Notes: generated by a model not told the origin, from the sequence alone. DNA of 64,000 bases from Dryococelus australis (GCA_029891345.1 CM056993.1:227150924-227214923); one strand, 5' to 3'; counted from the stretch's first letter, positions 42,340 to 55,106 are shown. Program-made: numbers and translations.

Positions 42340-45240
42340 GGTTTTTACCGCCTTACTTTTCAAAACTTTTATGCGGAATAATGTAATAATATTTGGTATT
42401 TATTATCGCTGGTTTCCAGTACAAAATACTATAAGAAAAATTTGATATTTATAAGAAAGCAAAAAAAAAATACTTAAGCTTCTGAATTAAGTGTAATACT
42501 TTTGTTATAAATCCTCTTATAGCTCATATTACTTATTATTACTTGTTTTAAATTATATTGTAATTACAGAAATAAAAAAAGTCTAATATTCAGACAAAGT
42601 AAATAGCATGGTAACTTTAGAAAGTGTGTTTTATTTGTGAAATGGAAATATGTTTCTCGTTGTAATAGTTTACAATAGATAAATTTCTAACTAGTATGTG
42701 TAATTTATGTCCGACAGTAGTTCTCAACAGGCACGTGAAATACGGCCCCGCAAAGGATGCCAGTCTCTTAGAGCTGAATTGTTAAATAACTGGCTAGAGC
42801 CTATAATTAAGATTTTCTATACATTACCAAACGATTCAACTCACACTTTACTATTTGATTTATGACTAAGGCTACGTTGTTTTACAATGTTACACCTAAC
42901 TTTCATATACTTTTAAAATGTGTTTGTTAGATAGCGATGTAATAACTTTTTGTTTTGAATATATTTACATTTACCTAAAAAAAAATGTGGACGCTATCTC
43001 AGTACATATACAAAAAATAGCAGTGGTCCTTAATAAGCAGATATTGAAAACCACTTACTTACAGTTTGTTGTATCGCGGAAATAAAGAGTAAAAAGAGAA
43101 GGTGTCTAGGGGCGTAGAGTAAAAAAAAAAAAGGGGGGGGGGGGGCTCATAGATATAAACATTCTGTATAAACTGAGGGTATCTAGAATATATTTCTAAG
43201 ACTGTTTGGCTATTTGAACATGAATTAATGAAAAATTAACCTTAAAGTACTCTTGTGAACAAGAGCTGCCTTCTGAATAAATACATTAGAAGACTAAAAA
43301 AGGTTGTGTTTGGTTTTATTTTCAGACTAGCTGGAACTGAAGTATATTGACATGCATCACCAAGTATTCGTCATCAATAAATAGACAGAGAATATACATA
43401 CTACCTAGTGTCTGATTATGTTTCAAAAGGGCGTAGACTTCCTTGAAACTGTAACTGAAGGATAAATATATTGATAGCAGTTCAGACAGGCTGACATACG
43501 AGTAAATCTCATGAGTTTCTGGATAATGCATTATTGATTAAGGAAGTTGAAACCACAACCATTTGAAGGCCAATTTCATCCCCCCTCCATAAATTAGGAG
43601 GGGATTGGAACCCCGTTTGTTCATTTAAAAATAAAAATTGTAGTAATTTTAGGGTTGTTGCCGACGGATTTGTAACTTACCATATACCGTAAATAAAGAG
43701 TTCGCCTTGTGTTTTAACCCTACACACCAAAATGTTAGATAAATTAGTGCATAATTTATAATACTGAAATACTGTTGCCTATGTGTGAGATGTGATTCGG
43801 TATTTTAGAAAGGAAAGAGACCAATGTAAATGGGAATGAAGAGATATCACTTTTTTGGAGGTATGTTAATACAGAACGGTTGTGTTATAAGAGAATACAG
43901 CCTCAAATTTGTACTATTACATGACTTCCGGTGGTCACAACTTGCATGAACAATAGCTACAACTCTACTAAATGTCGGTATCAGTTTAGACTGTGTATAA
44001 AGCTAGGAATATGATGGCGCAGCAAGCATAAATGGGTAATTATGGAGTTGTTCATCATATCACACAGCTGTGTATTTCGTTGTGCTCTAGATTTAACTTT
44101 GATCAAGTTTGTGTGTAATAGAAATTCTAATATGCATAGGGGCAGTGATGGAAATGGGCCATTCTCTAGGTGCGTAGTCAGACGCATGAAGTTCAATGGG
44201 TTGAACATCGAGATTCATTATGTTCGTTCAATAAACACACAAACTACTATAAAATCACTCAATCATCAATCTTCTTTGCACCAGAGTAAATTTATACTAA
44301 TTTCACCTAACATATGTTGTAAAATATTTTGCCTGGCATTCAATTTTTCCTCAATTTTGCAAGTTATGAAGTTTCTTCGTATGTTAAGAATACAATGCGC
44401 AATGAAACAACCCCAAAATAAACGTTATTTTTTCAGCAATTAAAAGGGGCATAAAACAATTTTGAAATCACAATTTCGGGAAAATAAACAGATGACCTAA
44501 TATTACAGAAAGGTGATTTTATTAAAACACTGAACATATGCGATAATATATTTTCCCCATGTACGCACATCGATGATCTACAGCATCAAGTGAGATGTAT
44601 TTTTCCACACTCTGTATACTTGTATCATATTTGCTCAACAGTACGTCAGCAAACCACTTGGATGAGTTGGTATTGCTCATAGTACGTCGAGATGCAAAAG
44701 ATGAACCTGAATAAATTTTGCACGCATTTCTAGCACCCGGCACGGCAAAAAGAATTGACTCCATCCCACTCTGAAGAACAAAATAATAAATCTCTTATGA
44801 AAAACAGTTTCTTTCGATTCCATGGGAATAGGTTAGGACCACTAAGAGTATTTACGTACTTTCTAGCCCAGTGTGCACTCTTGGTCGTCTGAGTAGTGTT
44901 TCACTACATCTTCAACAGATGTCAGTACATTACACGTAGAGTAATGCTAACTTCGCCATGTTGTGTGGACATGGCGTGCTTTACTATGATGTAAACTTTA
45001 AAAGTATCTAGCAATGTTAAAGGTTTCACAGACGTTAAGTTCACTGTCAAAAACTTACATACTAATTAAAGGGAAGTCGCTTTTTACTTGATAACGTCCA
45101 GACAAAAAGCATCAAAGTAATAACGATGTAGTTTCAAGTAGCGGTCCCACACACGCATTTAAACACCACAATGGCTTCAGCTTGCAGTGCATTATAACTA
45201 ATGAGCATTCATTTACATGGATGCAAATTATTTCCATGAG
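42340..45240. other. No recognisable gene
   Basis: AT-rich DNA with poly-A/poly-G at 43121-43145. The 133-codon plus-strand frame 44042-44443 and the 80-codon minus-strand frame 44522-44764 lack a recognisable family. The latter ends with a block (EKYISLD...YYRICSVF) that may be the tail of a transposase, at low confidence. Confidence 0.45.
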
Positions 45241-45261
45241 ATTATTAATATGTTAGATAGT

Positions 45262-45385
45262 GTGTGTGGCTTGACGTCTCGTTGGTTGTTATAGCATTAG
45301 AGATGCAACCAGAAACAATAGCAATATTAGTGAGGCAATTACAAATACACACGTGCTTTACCTGGTACTCGAAAAGAACACACAA
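45262..45385 (-). repeat. SINE-like tRNA-box-B fragment, copy 1
   Basis: On the minus strand, tcgagtaccaggtaaagcac is followed by gtgtgtatttgtaattgcc, ttgctattgtttctggttgc and a tail ending caacgagacgtcaagcc. It matches, with divergence, 55107-55250 and 47712-47860. Confidence 0.6.
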
Positions 45386-45479
45386 AGTTAGTTTCAAATA
45401 TATTGCATCGTTTTGTAAATTGTTTATATGGTTACCATTTGGAAAATAATAGTGTGGCCCACTAAAACATGTCACTTTA

Positions 45480-45800
45480 CATGACACGCCATAATATTTC
45501 TTAAGTGCAATATTTGGTAGGAATCGTTTGATGGTTTTTCGAGATGTACCATTAAAACTGTTTTTTCATGTGGCATTATTTTACAAAATGGCGTACAAAA
45601 GGGGCTATATATTGACACATTTGATGATTGTAAAATATAATTTCAATATAGTAAGTATGGTCGAAATTGGACAAGCAGTATAGTAGATATTGCAAATAAA
45701 CCTAAAACATTTATATAAAAGCAATCTTAAAAATAAGTGCATTATTCAAATATATTGCATATGAGCAGGGCCTACGATAGTATTGTTTATATGCCAAATT
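45480..45800. repeat. GCCGCCATTTTGAAA-type unit, dispersed copy
   Basis: Shares tttggtaggaatcg, ttcatgtggcattattttac and aaaatggcgtacaaaaggg with the array at 52.2-53.5 kb. Part of the same family as the entries at 46.13, 47.94, 52.14 and 55.32 kb. Confidence 0.65.
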
Positions 45801-45900
45801 TTGGCTGGAATCTAATGTGTACGTACTGAGATACATGAAATAAAAAATTTATTTTTCGTGTTTCGCTATCTTTCAAAACGGCCAGTTAATAACATTAAAG

Positions 45901-46121
45901 GCTGTTCACGGTGAAGTGAGCACTTTTTAAAGCCCTCATGAAATGCATTAACCCCTAATAATTATATTTTATTGCTGTCTCAGACGTTAACTTTAGAGAG
46001 TGAGACTGTGTTTACTAGTCATATTGCAATGTTTACATTAAAGTGTGTCGGAAAGGTATAAATTAATTGAAAGGAAAAAATTAACAACGCATTAAAAAGT
46101 GTCCACTTTACCGTGAACAGC
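45901..46121. mobile_element. 221-bp MITE with about 30-bp inverted repeats
   Basis: gctgttcacggtgaagtgagcactttttaa at the left matches the complement of ttaaaaagtg-tccactttaccgtgaacagc at the right (a few substitutions). It lies between two units of the GCCGCCATTTTGAAA family, suggesting insertion into it. No target-site duplication was seen. No coding capacity. Confidence 0.75.
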
Positions 46122-46129
46122 GCAATCAC

Positions 46130-46260
46130 TATTCAATACGTATACATGCACTGTCAACATATCAAATTTGGTTTTAATCGGTCTCATGGTTCCCGAGATG
46201 TCTTGTAAAAGCTTAATTTTTTCCATTTGTACTAACTTATAAAATGGTGGTTTCATTGCA
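46130..46260. repeat. GCCGCCATTTTGAAA-family unit, fragment
   Basis: tcaaatttggttttaatcgg, cccgagatgtcttgtaaaag and acttataaaatggtgg repeat words of the family. Confidence 0.6.
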
Positions 46261-47180
46261 TTGTATATTTCTAATTAGAATGCCTATTAATGCACGTTTG
46301 ATGTCTAAAATTTGGTTTAAAACGGCTAATTCGTTCCCTAGATAGGCTAACAGTCTAACAGTATAACAGTATAACAGTCTAAATTTAAAAAAAAAATGCC
46401 ACCATTTTGAAAATATATATATCCGTTGTGGTCGAAAGTCCGATGTTCTTTCTAAAAATTATACGTGGACCTATTGTGATTAAATCCAGTTTTCGCGTAT
46501 AAATGTTTTAATTGGGGCGGGGCGTACATTTGAGACAGAAAACCAGGTGATTGCATAGGACTATCGTTCCTTTGGAAAGTACGCTAGAGAGAAAGCATAC
46601 GTACTCTTACCCGACTGCGACGTTCTCTAACCCTCCTTTCTCATAACCTACTCGCCTGCCGAAGACCCATCCAATAGGTAGCATTCCACAGCATTCATTA
46701 GCCAATCAGGGCCTGTTCCATAGATTCGCGCAGCCAACCACAGAATGTGCGCGACCACATCAAAAAGGAACCGTTGCGCTTGGTGGCAGGGCTGCAGTAT
46801 TGCCAACAGATTTAAAAAAAAACCGCTAGACCACGTACCTAATAACCTATATTCCATTAAAAGAAAAGACAATATTTTTATAACACCAATTATATATTGG
46901 TTTTTCAAACACCACACGTTTATAATACAAAGAAATATAAATTTTTAAATAAATTGCCTTTTTTGTAATGTGATGTCCTCTGAATCATCGGGGTTAATTT
47001 CTGCATCTTCAAAAGAGAGTGCAACAACCAACCACTGTTTTATTGTTTGAATTTACCCACCATGTAGTTTTTTAATACTGCAGAATGAAAGTTAGATGTA
47101 TAGCTGGACGGGATGGAAATGTTTATGCCGCTAAAGCGAACTTTGAAAAAGCCCAATTGTAAAGCTAAATTGTAAGACTG
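46260..47180. other. No recognisable gene; CCAAT-rich stretch
   Basis: The stretch 46500-46770 is less AT-rich and contains three CCAAT-like words (ccaatagg, ccaatcag, agccaacc) in about 70 bp. A host promoter is possible, but no transcript start or coding exon is evident. Confidence 0.35.
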
Positions 47181-47470
47181 CAGCAGGACCGTGGTGGCGG
47201 CGTGGCGTGATGATGTGGGCGGTGATAATGGAGCTAGGAAGCACGTCAACAAGGGTTGGGGTGGAAAGGGTCGGTGTGTTAGAGGGGGGGCGGGGTACTA
47301 GTAGGTCGAGGGTAGCCGCCCAGCGAGCCAGGGGGGGTCGCCACAGCCGTGAATGGCTGCAGTCCTTGCAGTACCAGGCAGACAGGGTGCTTCACTGGTC
47401 CTGCCACCACCACACACGCCACGAAACTATCGCTCTTTATGTGGCACGCGCAGCTCCTTCCTAGTCACGC
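47180..47470 (+). other. GC-rich island, possible host exon
   Basis: About 290 bp of G-rich sequence (gaggtggtgacgcg-like) with two overlapping plus-strand frames (47207-47464 and 47353-47604). The last 40 residues of the first (SREWLQSLQYQADRVLHWSC, then HHHTRHETIALYVARAAPS) look compositionally normal. No family recognised; it could be a terminal exon, a SINE-like GC-rich block or chance. Confidence 0.3.
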
Positions 47471-47711
47471 GACGATGCCACATTCGCTCATTTCTAACAG
47501 AAAGCACTGCGAGAAACATTACCCATGAGAATTATTATCAAAATTGTTCACTATTTTACGAGTCTCAAATTGCTCTCGAACGAATTAAAAATCTGCCACT
47601 ATAATAAGAAAGCCTATACCACAGAAATAACAAGTTTTACTCATAACTATTCAGCCTAATTTCCTCTACACGGGTGCAAACAAATTTTACTGAAGTTCTT
47701 AAAAGTAGTCA

Positions 47712-47860
47712 GGCGTTGATGTCTCATTGATAGCAGTATCATCAGAGATATAATCAAAAGCATGTTAAACACTACCAAGACAATCAAAATACACGAATTC
47801 CTTAACCGGGGTTCGAATTTTAGAAAACTCGTTAAGCTAGCTTGTAATCAACTGCATCAG
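47712..47860 (-). repeat. SINE-like tRNA-box-B fragment, copy 2
   Basis: On the minus strand it reads aaattcgaaccccggttaag (box B-like), gaattcgtgtattttgattg and a tail atactgctatcaatgagacatcaacgcc. It corresponds to the 45.26 and 55.11 kb copies and directly precedes a unit of the CATTTTGAAA family. Confidence 0.6.
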
Positions 47861-47939
47861 TAAGGTAGGATTCGGAGCATCAACTCCGGGTGGAATCAGG
47901 CTAACGTTTTGACTGATCGGGTTGACTAACCTGGATTAC

Positions 47940-48340
47940 ATACACTGCCATCATTTTTAAAATAAGTGCTCGAGCCACCAGAAACACGTAAGTTTGCATG
48001 GTCTACCATAACACTATTTATATGAAAAATATGGTGCAAATCGGATGATTGGTTTCCAAGATATTGTATAAAAACCATATTCTCTCAATCAGAGGTATAA
48101 AAATTTTTATATGGCCGCCATTTTGAAAATCATTGTCACCCCATTTAAACAATGTAACTTTACATGGCCTTCTGTAGGTGCGCAACATTTTGAGGAAATA
48201 AGTTTAATTATTCCGGAAATATGGCAAAATGTTGAATTTACTCACCTGAGAGTTCTTAGCAAAGATCTGGCAAAAGGGGATCTCTGTACACATAATTGAT
48301 GCTTATAATTACTACAGCTTCTGTAAAAAAAATTGTTTGA
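47940..48340. repeat. GCCGCCATTTTGAAA-family unit
   Basis: cacgtaagtttgcatgg, tatggccgccattttgaaaa, atggccttctgtaggtgcgc and aatatggcaaaatgttgaat also occur at 55.3-55.87 kb in the same order. Confidence 0.75.
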
Positions 48341-49240
48341 ATTTTGTTGAAACGTTTTATAGATAAAACAAATCAATATAAATTATTTGTATGGATCCCA
48401 TTACAATATGCCTGCCACTAATAATACATGTTAATTTACATACGTTACTGTAGCAACACTTTTATGAAATTTGGTAAGCTACTTGGACCAAATGAGAGCA
48501 CGCTAACGAATGACATCTGGCCATTTACTTAATTTTGCTAGTGAATGTGTGAAAAAAATTACAAGTACTTTTGGCGTGTTTTCAACATAAATGCATAACT
48601 ATAATGAATATGTTTCTAAATAATAGAGTACATAAAATGTATTATTCAAAAGTTAACATTTTGGCCTTATTAGGAACCAATGTTTCAAATAGCCTAAGGC
48701 CAGCGTTTAAAATGTGGTTATAAATGGTGGACTGAGATTTATTTCATATAAAATTAGCCATAAACACATATAGACCTTTTGGGATTCTACATTAACAATG
48801 TCACAAATAAAACAGCCTTTTTTTCGCAGCACATTGTAATTGTTAGCCAAACATGTACACAAAGGAAAACAAAAAATAACATCAGCAAGTAATTAACAAT
48901 CCTTTTATTAAATACCTTAATATCTGGACAAGAGCCGAATACTTACATACCCAATTAAAAAATCAAAGCTTCCACAACATAACCGAAGCGTTTAAAAAGG
49001 TTAACAATGCGTACTTAGTCTGGTTTGAAGCACTCGAAGCATTCCCCCATACCTATGTTGACTCGCTTTGTAATGCCAACGCATTTTTCATAGAAATACT
49101 CCAGGCATGTGTTACACAAGATCATGTCGGCTACTTCATTAATTTCACAGACGAAACAATGCTAACTGTCGTTAGTTATGTTCCCTTGTGTCCTTGGGAA
49201 TGGTTTTTCCTTTTTCCTTATTGGGTGTTTCATTGTATTT
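48340..49240. other. No recognisable gene
   Basis: AT-rich DNA, no motif recognised. Confidence 0.5.
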
Positions 49241-49246
49241 GAATAA

Positions 49247-50800
49247 TTAAGGCACTACTCTCTGGCCCCGGTAGTTTATGGACTGTTTCAGGTTCGTGGT
49301 TGCCGTCTTGAGTTGCGGTGTTAACCAAAGATCAGTAAATGACATGTTGAACTGTTCACCGAGAGAGTCATCTGTATCCCTTTCAGTAGATGAACTTGCT
49401 CTTGTTCGTTGATTAACGCGATGTTTACTTTTCCTCGTATCATTAGAATGAATGGACTCATTTACATTTTCATCATTCTCAATATCTTCTTGTGGCATTT
49501 CAGTGGCCGCAGAAGGAGCAAATATCTCGTCCGGGAGTTTGTGTTGATCGAAGGGATAAATTCCCGTCACCCTGAATCCACTGACGATTCTTGGCGTAGA
49601 CCTTGCAAAGAATAGGACCTAATGTAGACCTAATGAACCTAAAGTCTTTTTTTCTACCATATGCCGAAAGGAGCTTATCATCCCAGCAACTTTAAAACAA
49701 CTTGAAGACGGATTTGTCTAGCAGTTGAAGTTCGTGGGTTGTGTTATTCAGTAGGCAGTAAACTACTATCTCGCACTGGTCTGCGGTACGCACAATGTTT
49801 GAGTCAAGTGGCTTGAGGCCCATCAATTATTAAAAGTGCTTTTCTGTCGACTTTGTACCGAGCAAAGTGTTCGAGCCAACGAATAAAGAGAGCAGTCGTC
49901 ATAGAGCACTTACTGCACATACAAATCACGGTTCCAACAGGCATGTCGATGTACTATTCCGGAGTAAGTCGCTGTGCCATGAAAAGAACCAAAGGAAGTA
50001 CGAGGGTGGCGATATCATTGGCACATGTCACTACTGTTACATTTTCCTAGTACTTCGGAGCCACCAAGTGAACACTTTTCGCTCCTCTGCGAGCCAAAAC
50101 ATCCTGCTGATGGCGAATCGTTAGTCTCATACTTTTTTCATCGATGTTGTGTATTTGCTCCAGTCATTCCATTAAACCACTTTCTAGTAAAGTATTTGAA
50201 TAATCATCATATAATTATGAATCGATTCAGCTTCGAAGCTCGACCGGGGCTTATACTATACGCCATTCTGTTTGCAATGTCATGATGACGTTTGAGGAAA
50301 AAATGTAACCATTTTCTACCGGCGAGGTCTTTACTGTAGTCGAAATGACGTGTTACGTTGTTCACTACACAGTCATTGAATATGGTTCGTCGTAAGAGGT
50401 TAGCAATAAGAGGCAAGCCGATATCACACATGCGGAAATTTCGTTCACGATATTCATTTCGTTCATCTACCGATAAGTAACTTTGCCTTCCAAGTTTTCT
50501 AACAGTTGAACCGGCTTTAAAGTGGTTCCGCAATGTCCTTCATAGAATGTGGGAGACAGTGACATTTTCCATTGCTTCATGCACTCTTCCATCCACTGCG
50601 GTTTTATCTGCTCCTCTTTAGTCGCTGTAGCTTTCAGTGAAGCCATAGTCCCCTGAAAAGTAGGAGGGCACACTGTTGCAAATACTCCATCGTAGAGTTG
50701 TTTGAGGGTGTAGACGAATAAGGCCATCTGGCCTTGTTGGTCTTCACCAGTCCATTCACACCTTGGCCTTAATAGGAACACTTGCACTATGGTGGATTTT
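49247..50800 (-). pseudogene. Pogo-like (CENP-B/jerky type) DDE transposase
   Basis: Minus-strand blocks in order. An N-terminal MQVFLLRPRCEWTGEDQQ-type psq helix-turn-helix (50730-50787). HTH_CENPB-type MCDIGLPLIANLLRRTIFND with AGRKWLHFFLKRHHDIANR (50450-50300). A core in another frame (EKSMRLTIRHQQDVLARRGA, HLVAPKY, then VTVVTCANDIAT, LLIIDGPQA, HNPRTSTA) between about 50150 and 49690. C-terminal TGIYPFDQHKLPDEIFAPSA at 49570-49510. The catalytic D of Y-N-V-D-E-K is kept as D-E-K-S (about 50150) and the second D as I-I-D-G (about 49825). There are several stops and frameshifts. Such transposases move TA-flanked elements. Confidence 0.83.
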
Positions 50801-51239
50801 CGCTTCTATTTCCTAAACAATTTAAATATTTTTAAATACAAATTATGTATTCGAAAGAAGAAAGACAGAGCTATAATAATATTTAGACTTCTTGATCGTT
50901 TTCGGTTATATAAACATAGTTTGAAGCGAAATTCACTCACCAGGAAATAACAACATACACCTCGCGTTGTACCAAGAATAATACTGGCGCTCACATAGTG
51001 GCTACTAAAGGAAATAGCGGACTCTGTTTTGTGGATTCACCATAAGATGGCAATTTTTTTCTAAAATAACCATATGGCTTTATTGGTGTACATGACCTTC
51101 TTTGGTCCAGGTACCATATGAATTGGTTGTTTGGTCCTCGAGATATGGCATAAAACCTCCATTCTTAATGTGACGATCTTCATAAATAGAGGACAAAATG
51201 TATGTGTAAGCACATTCGATGATTTCATAGATACTGTTA

Positions 51240-51522
51240 CGTGCTGCAGCTGGTGGCAGGTCGGCAGCCCGGCGCCGTGGGAGGTGACCCACCTCGGCCT
51301 CCCTCTTCCTGGGACGATGCGCTAGCGACCAGTTGCCCTCGCTTTGGGGAAACCCGTTAATACACACAGCGGCGAGACTTGCTGGCATCACTACCGCTAT
51401 CCCCTGCTGGAGGTTCCGACGGGTTTGGCGACGACCCAAGAATGTTCTGGTGAGACTGGCCGGTGCCAGGCCCTCCTCAGAGCATCGCGCGAGTTGGGGA
51501 AGTTTCTGGGTGACGCCTACGA

Positions 51523-51574
<52 letters not shown>

Positions 51575-51660
51575 CCGCGGACCAGCGGCTGGTAGTCTTT
51601 GACGGAGTGCGCGCGTGAATGGCCGAGAGGGTGTGAAACCGACTAGTGAAGCCTACTGTG
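51240..51660 (+). other. GC-rich island with (AT)n, possible host exon fragment
   Basis: Between 51240 and 51525 the sequence is much GC-richer than its surroundings. An acceptor-like site (gttacgtgctgcag) sits at about 51235-51248, and plus-strand frames (51333-51602, 51344-51595) are ended by the AT repeat. No frame is open throughout and no family is recognised. The (AT)n tract is at 51526-51571. On the other strand the minus frame 51080-51439 overlaps it. Confidence 0.3.
51526..51571. repeat. (AT)n microsatellite
   Basis: About 23 AT units; source of the spurious YIYIYI frames. Confidence 0.97.
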
Positions 51661-52139
51661 TATGTGGGCGCTTGGAGGACTCTAGAACATTGCAGACTTG
51701 TGGGACATGTACTGATGAGGTGGGACTGAATGGAAGTGTAATACTGATTTTAATGTCAAATATGAAAGCATACATTATAAAATAATTGAATAGGTTGATA
51801 CACTGTCTGTTGGGACTGATCTTTAATTATTTTATTTTATTGATTTCTTTACGGTGATTAAAATTTTTATTAAACTGCAGACATTAGTAGTAATTTTATA
51901 TAAAATAAGAAAATTAGAATTAATTAGTTTTTTAAATTAAGACTTCCATCCCTTAACGAACTTGGTATAGCACACTCAATTTCTAGAGAGATATAAATTG
52001 TAACAATACGATATACAAAGGTAAATTTAACTCTGTTAGATTGTTATGTAAATATATAGCCCACTAACTTAAAAAGTTTGTGTAGGCACCATTCAGAAAA
52101 TAATAGAGTTGCACATTTAAAATATATAAATTAATATAC

Positions 52140-53480
52140 CCTACCAAAGTACAACTTCTCGACCGAATTTTAAATAAATCGGTTTATTGTTTCCCGAGAT
52201 ACGGCATAAAAAGTGTATTACTTCATGTGCTGCTATCTTACAAAATGGTGGAGAAATTTCATATACAATTTCATATACAATTTTGATGGATATAATTGAT
52301 AATGAGATTTGGTGTGGACACATTTGAAGGTTGATATATATAGAGCCAGCATATAAAGTTTCAATGTAATTAATGACATTATTTCGACGATATAACATAC
52401 AAAACTAAAATAGCTATATGCCCACCATTATTAAAATAAAGTCTGATATACCTAAAACATAACAATTAACATCACCTATCGAGTAATACTTGTTTGCCAT
52501 ATTTGATAGGAATCGTTAATTGTTTTGCGACGTAAGAAATTAAAGTTTATTTATTCATATGGCACTATCTTACAAAATAGATGACAAACAAGGTTCGATG
52601 TAGACATATTTGATGTATGTTTTATATACTGTCAGAATACAAAGTTAAGTTGGAAACGATTAAATGTTTTCGAAAATATAACATACTATACTAAAATAGG
52701 TAGATGGCCGCCATTTTGAAAATAAGTGTCCGACATACTTGACACATAATTGTACATATCAACTGCTGCAGTATCACTTGTTTGCCAAATTTGGTAGGAA
52801 TCTGTTACAATTTTTTCTGAGGTATTACACAAAAGTTTATTAACTCATGTAGCATTGTACTACAAAATGGCTTACAAAAGTGGTTGTTGTTTGACTATAT
52901 GATGTTTGTAACATTGTTAGTGTACAAAATTTGTTTGAAATTTTTAAAACAGTATGGTAGTTATTGCCTACAAATAAATCTAAAATATTTTCTTGGCCGC
53001 CATTTTAAAAATAAGTGCCTTATAAAGTTCGATTACTTATATTTTCTAGTATTACTTAAGAGCCAAATTGTGTGGAAATTGTTTGTGAAGTTTTCTAGAT
53101 ATAATGTGCAGGTTTAATTTTCATGTGGGGCTAACTTTCAAAATGGCTTAACAACAATATTTACCACTGAACTCAATGCTTACAACTAACGTTGTCAGCA
53201 AACAAAATGTGATTTAAATCGTTTCAATGGTTCCGAGATATGACATATCAAACAAAAATTTTTAATGGCCGCCATTTTGAAAGTAAATGGCCGGCGGGGT
53301 CGAAAAATACAAACGTCCATTGTCCTATTTTAGTAATATATGTGAACCGAGTTTGTGAAATTTGGTTTAGGTGTTCAAAAATTGAAAGAAGGGCACACCC
53401 ATACATACATACAAACATACATACACACGTGCACTCACACAGGCAAAAAAAAGTTATCTTATAAGCCTTTCCTTCCCTCG
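52140..53480. repeat. Array of about 280-bp repeats with GCCGCCATTTTGAAA core
   Basis: Core words occur at about 52421 (ccaccattattaaaataaag), 52702, 52994 and 53263 (ggccgccattttgaaa or close), a spacing of about 270-290 bp. Each unit is made of two related halves. One has the core, then cactt(g/a)tttgccaaatttggtaggaatc, ending tatcaca/ggcataaaa. The other has tcatgtggcattatcttaca and aaaatgg. The last unit ends in a cataca/aacatacatacaca tract and a cctttccttccctcggcaag tail (53.40-53.49 kb). Not a known protein gene; any frame in it is chance. Confidence 0.82.
53397..53450. repeat. CATA-type microsatellite at the end of the array
   Basis: catacatacatacaaacatacatacacac followed by an A-rich run. 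Common as the tail of dispersed insect repeats. Confidence 0.85.
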
Positions 53481-53489
53481 GCAAGTAGG

Positions 53490-55100
53490 CCGAACACAAT
53501 TTACTGCAACGACATAAAAAATAAACCGGCTATTTTCAGTGTCTGTCACATGTCATATTTATTTACTGTTTTATTGTATGTTACATATACCATATTTAGG
53601 ATTTTATTTACTGCGTAATTGACATGGAAAATTATATTATTTAAACAAAAATTTTATTCATCATTGTGATTGTATTTGGGAGTTATTCGTAAACAATGGA
53701 AAGTGGTTTGTGAACAAAGGTCGCAGGCCGAAGCACAGTGTGTTGTTGGTTGTCATGGTAATTCCTAGTACGAGTTGTAATTTGTAGCATAAGTCTCTAG
53801 TGACTGGCGCTAATTTTCAAAATTACGTCAAAGTGTGTAAGTTAAAGGAATTTTAAGAAATAATGTTTTCCGCTAGGAAGGACGCCATTCCTGTGTGCCT
53901 CGTTTGGTAAGTTTTTATATTCAATTTCAGAACAATGCTACCGAGTCCGTGGTTGTATATAGACAGCCCGATGTGGGCGAAAATGTTTCGTGTTAAGAAG
54001 AGAATCTGTACTGGATACAAACGCGGGTAATTATTTAATTTCAAGTTTCTACTTCCGCGTTGTGTAGCGGTACATAATTGAAGGACTGTATGTGATGTAC
54101 CTTAGGCTTGAGAGCATGTATAGAGAAGATTATGAAGAAGACTTGGCATGAAGGAGAACGCCGACTGAGATCAGCAGGTACGAGGTCTGCAAGATGCTAC
54201 TAGAAAATTATAAGCCATACAAGTTTTTTAAAATTTCCGACTGCAGACACAACAAAAAAAATTGTTTTCTTTAAACCAATTTAAACAATTTTTTTCTATA
54301 ATTCGCCATCTTTGATTTACAGTGTAACTGGTTTGCAAGCATTATTTGCCTACGGAGCCCTGTCATTTATATTCACAAGCTCTGCCAATGCTAGTTTTGA
54401 AAAGAATAATAAGAAACTTTACTATAAATAAGATAAATTCAATTTAAAGATAGATGTACGGTGACGAAAGCTGCTAGTGTTACCAAAGGCCACAAATGTT
54501 AACGATGACACTATAATACTATTTCACTGTTTCTGGAATTTATTTGGCACAAATTATTTTTGCATTTTTAGCAATAGATTCAGAATTTAACTTTTCGCGA
54601 ATTAAATTAAGTCAATTTCACTTATGTCTCTGTGGTGATCTCATTTCTGTAATTTGTGGTAGCTCTGAAGTATTCGCTCGCAGTGTCTATGCCTATAATT
54701 TCAGTCGACGTGGTACTTGTGAAGCCTGTGTTCCTGAGTCATCTACATATGTTAAGAAGGTTGAAAATGAGTTGTAAATTGGATGCAAATCATCCTTTCT
54801 CGATGAGCCGGGTATTCACTAACCTCGGGAAAGTAACACAGTTTTGGTAGTGCTGTATACCACGCTGTCTAATGCAAGATATTTGCCTAATACAATTTTT
54901 CGTCCTACACATTACACGTTACAGAAAACGTATTTCAGCCGCAAAGTAGAGCCTATTTATCTATCACACATGCGTAAATCTCCTTTCTTTTCACTACTTT
55001 ATATTAGCCTATTGATACAACTATTGAGCCTACTTTCCTATAGACCTACACGCCTGAAAATACAAATTTTTAGTGAAGTTCATAAAAGCTTATACGGTAG
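53490..55100. other. No recognisable gene
   Basis: AT-rich DNA with short frames (53853-54044 minus, 54544-54777 plus) of no recognisable family. Confidence 0.5.
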
Positions 55101-55106
55101 GTAAGC

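Noticed and set aside
44522..44764. Possible transposase C-terminal tail (minus)
   Set aside because: Only a short ending resembles a transposase tail and no upstream block supports it; kept as a comment only.
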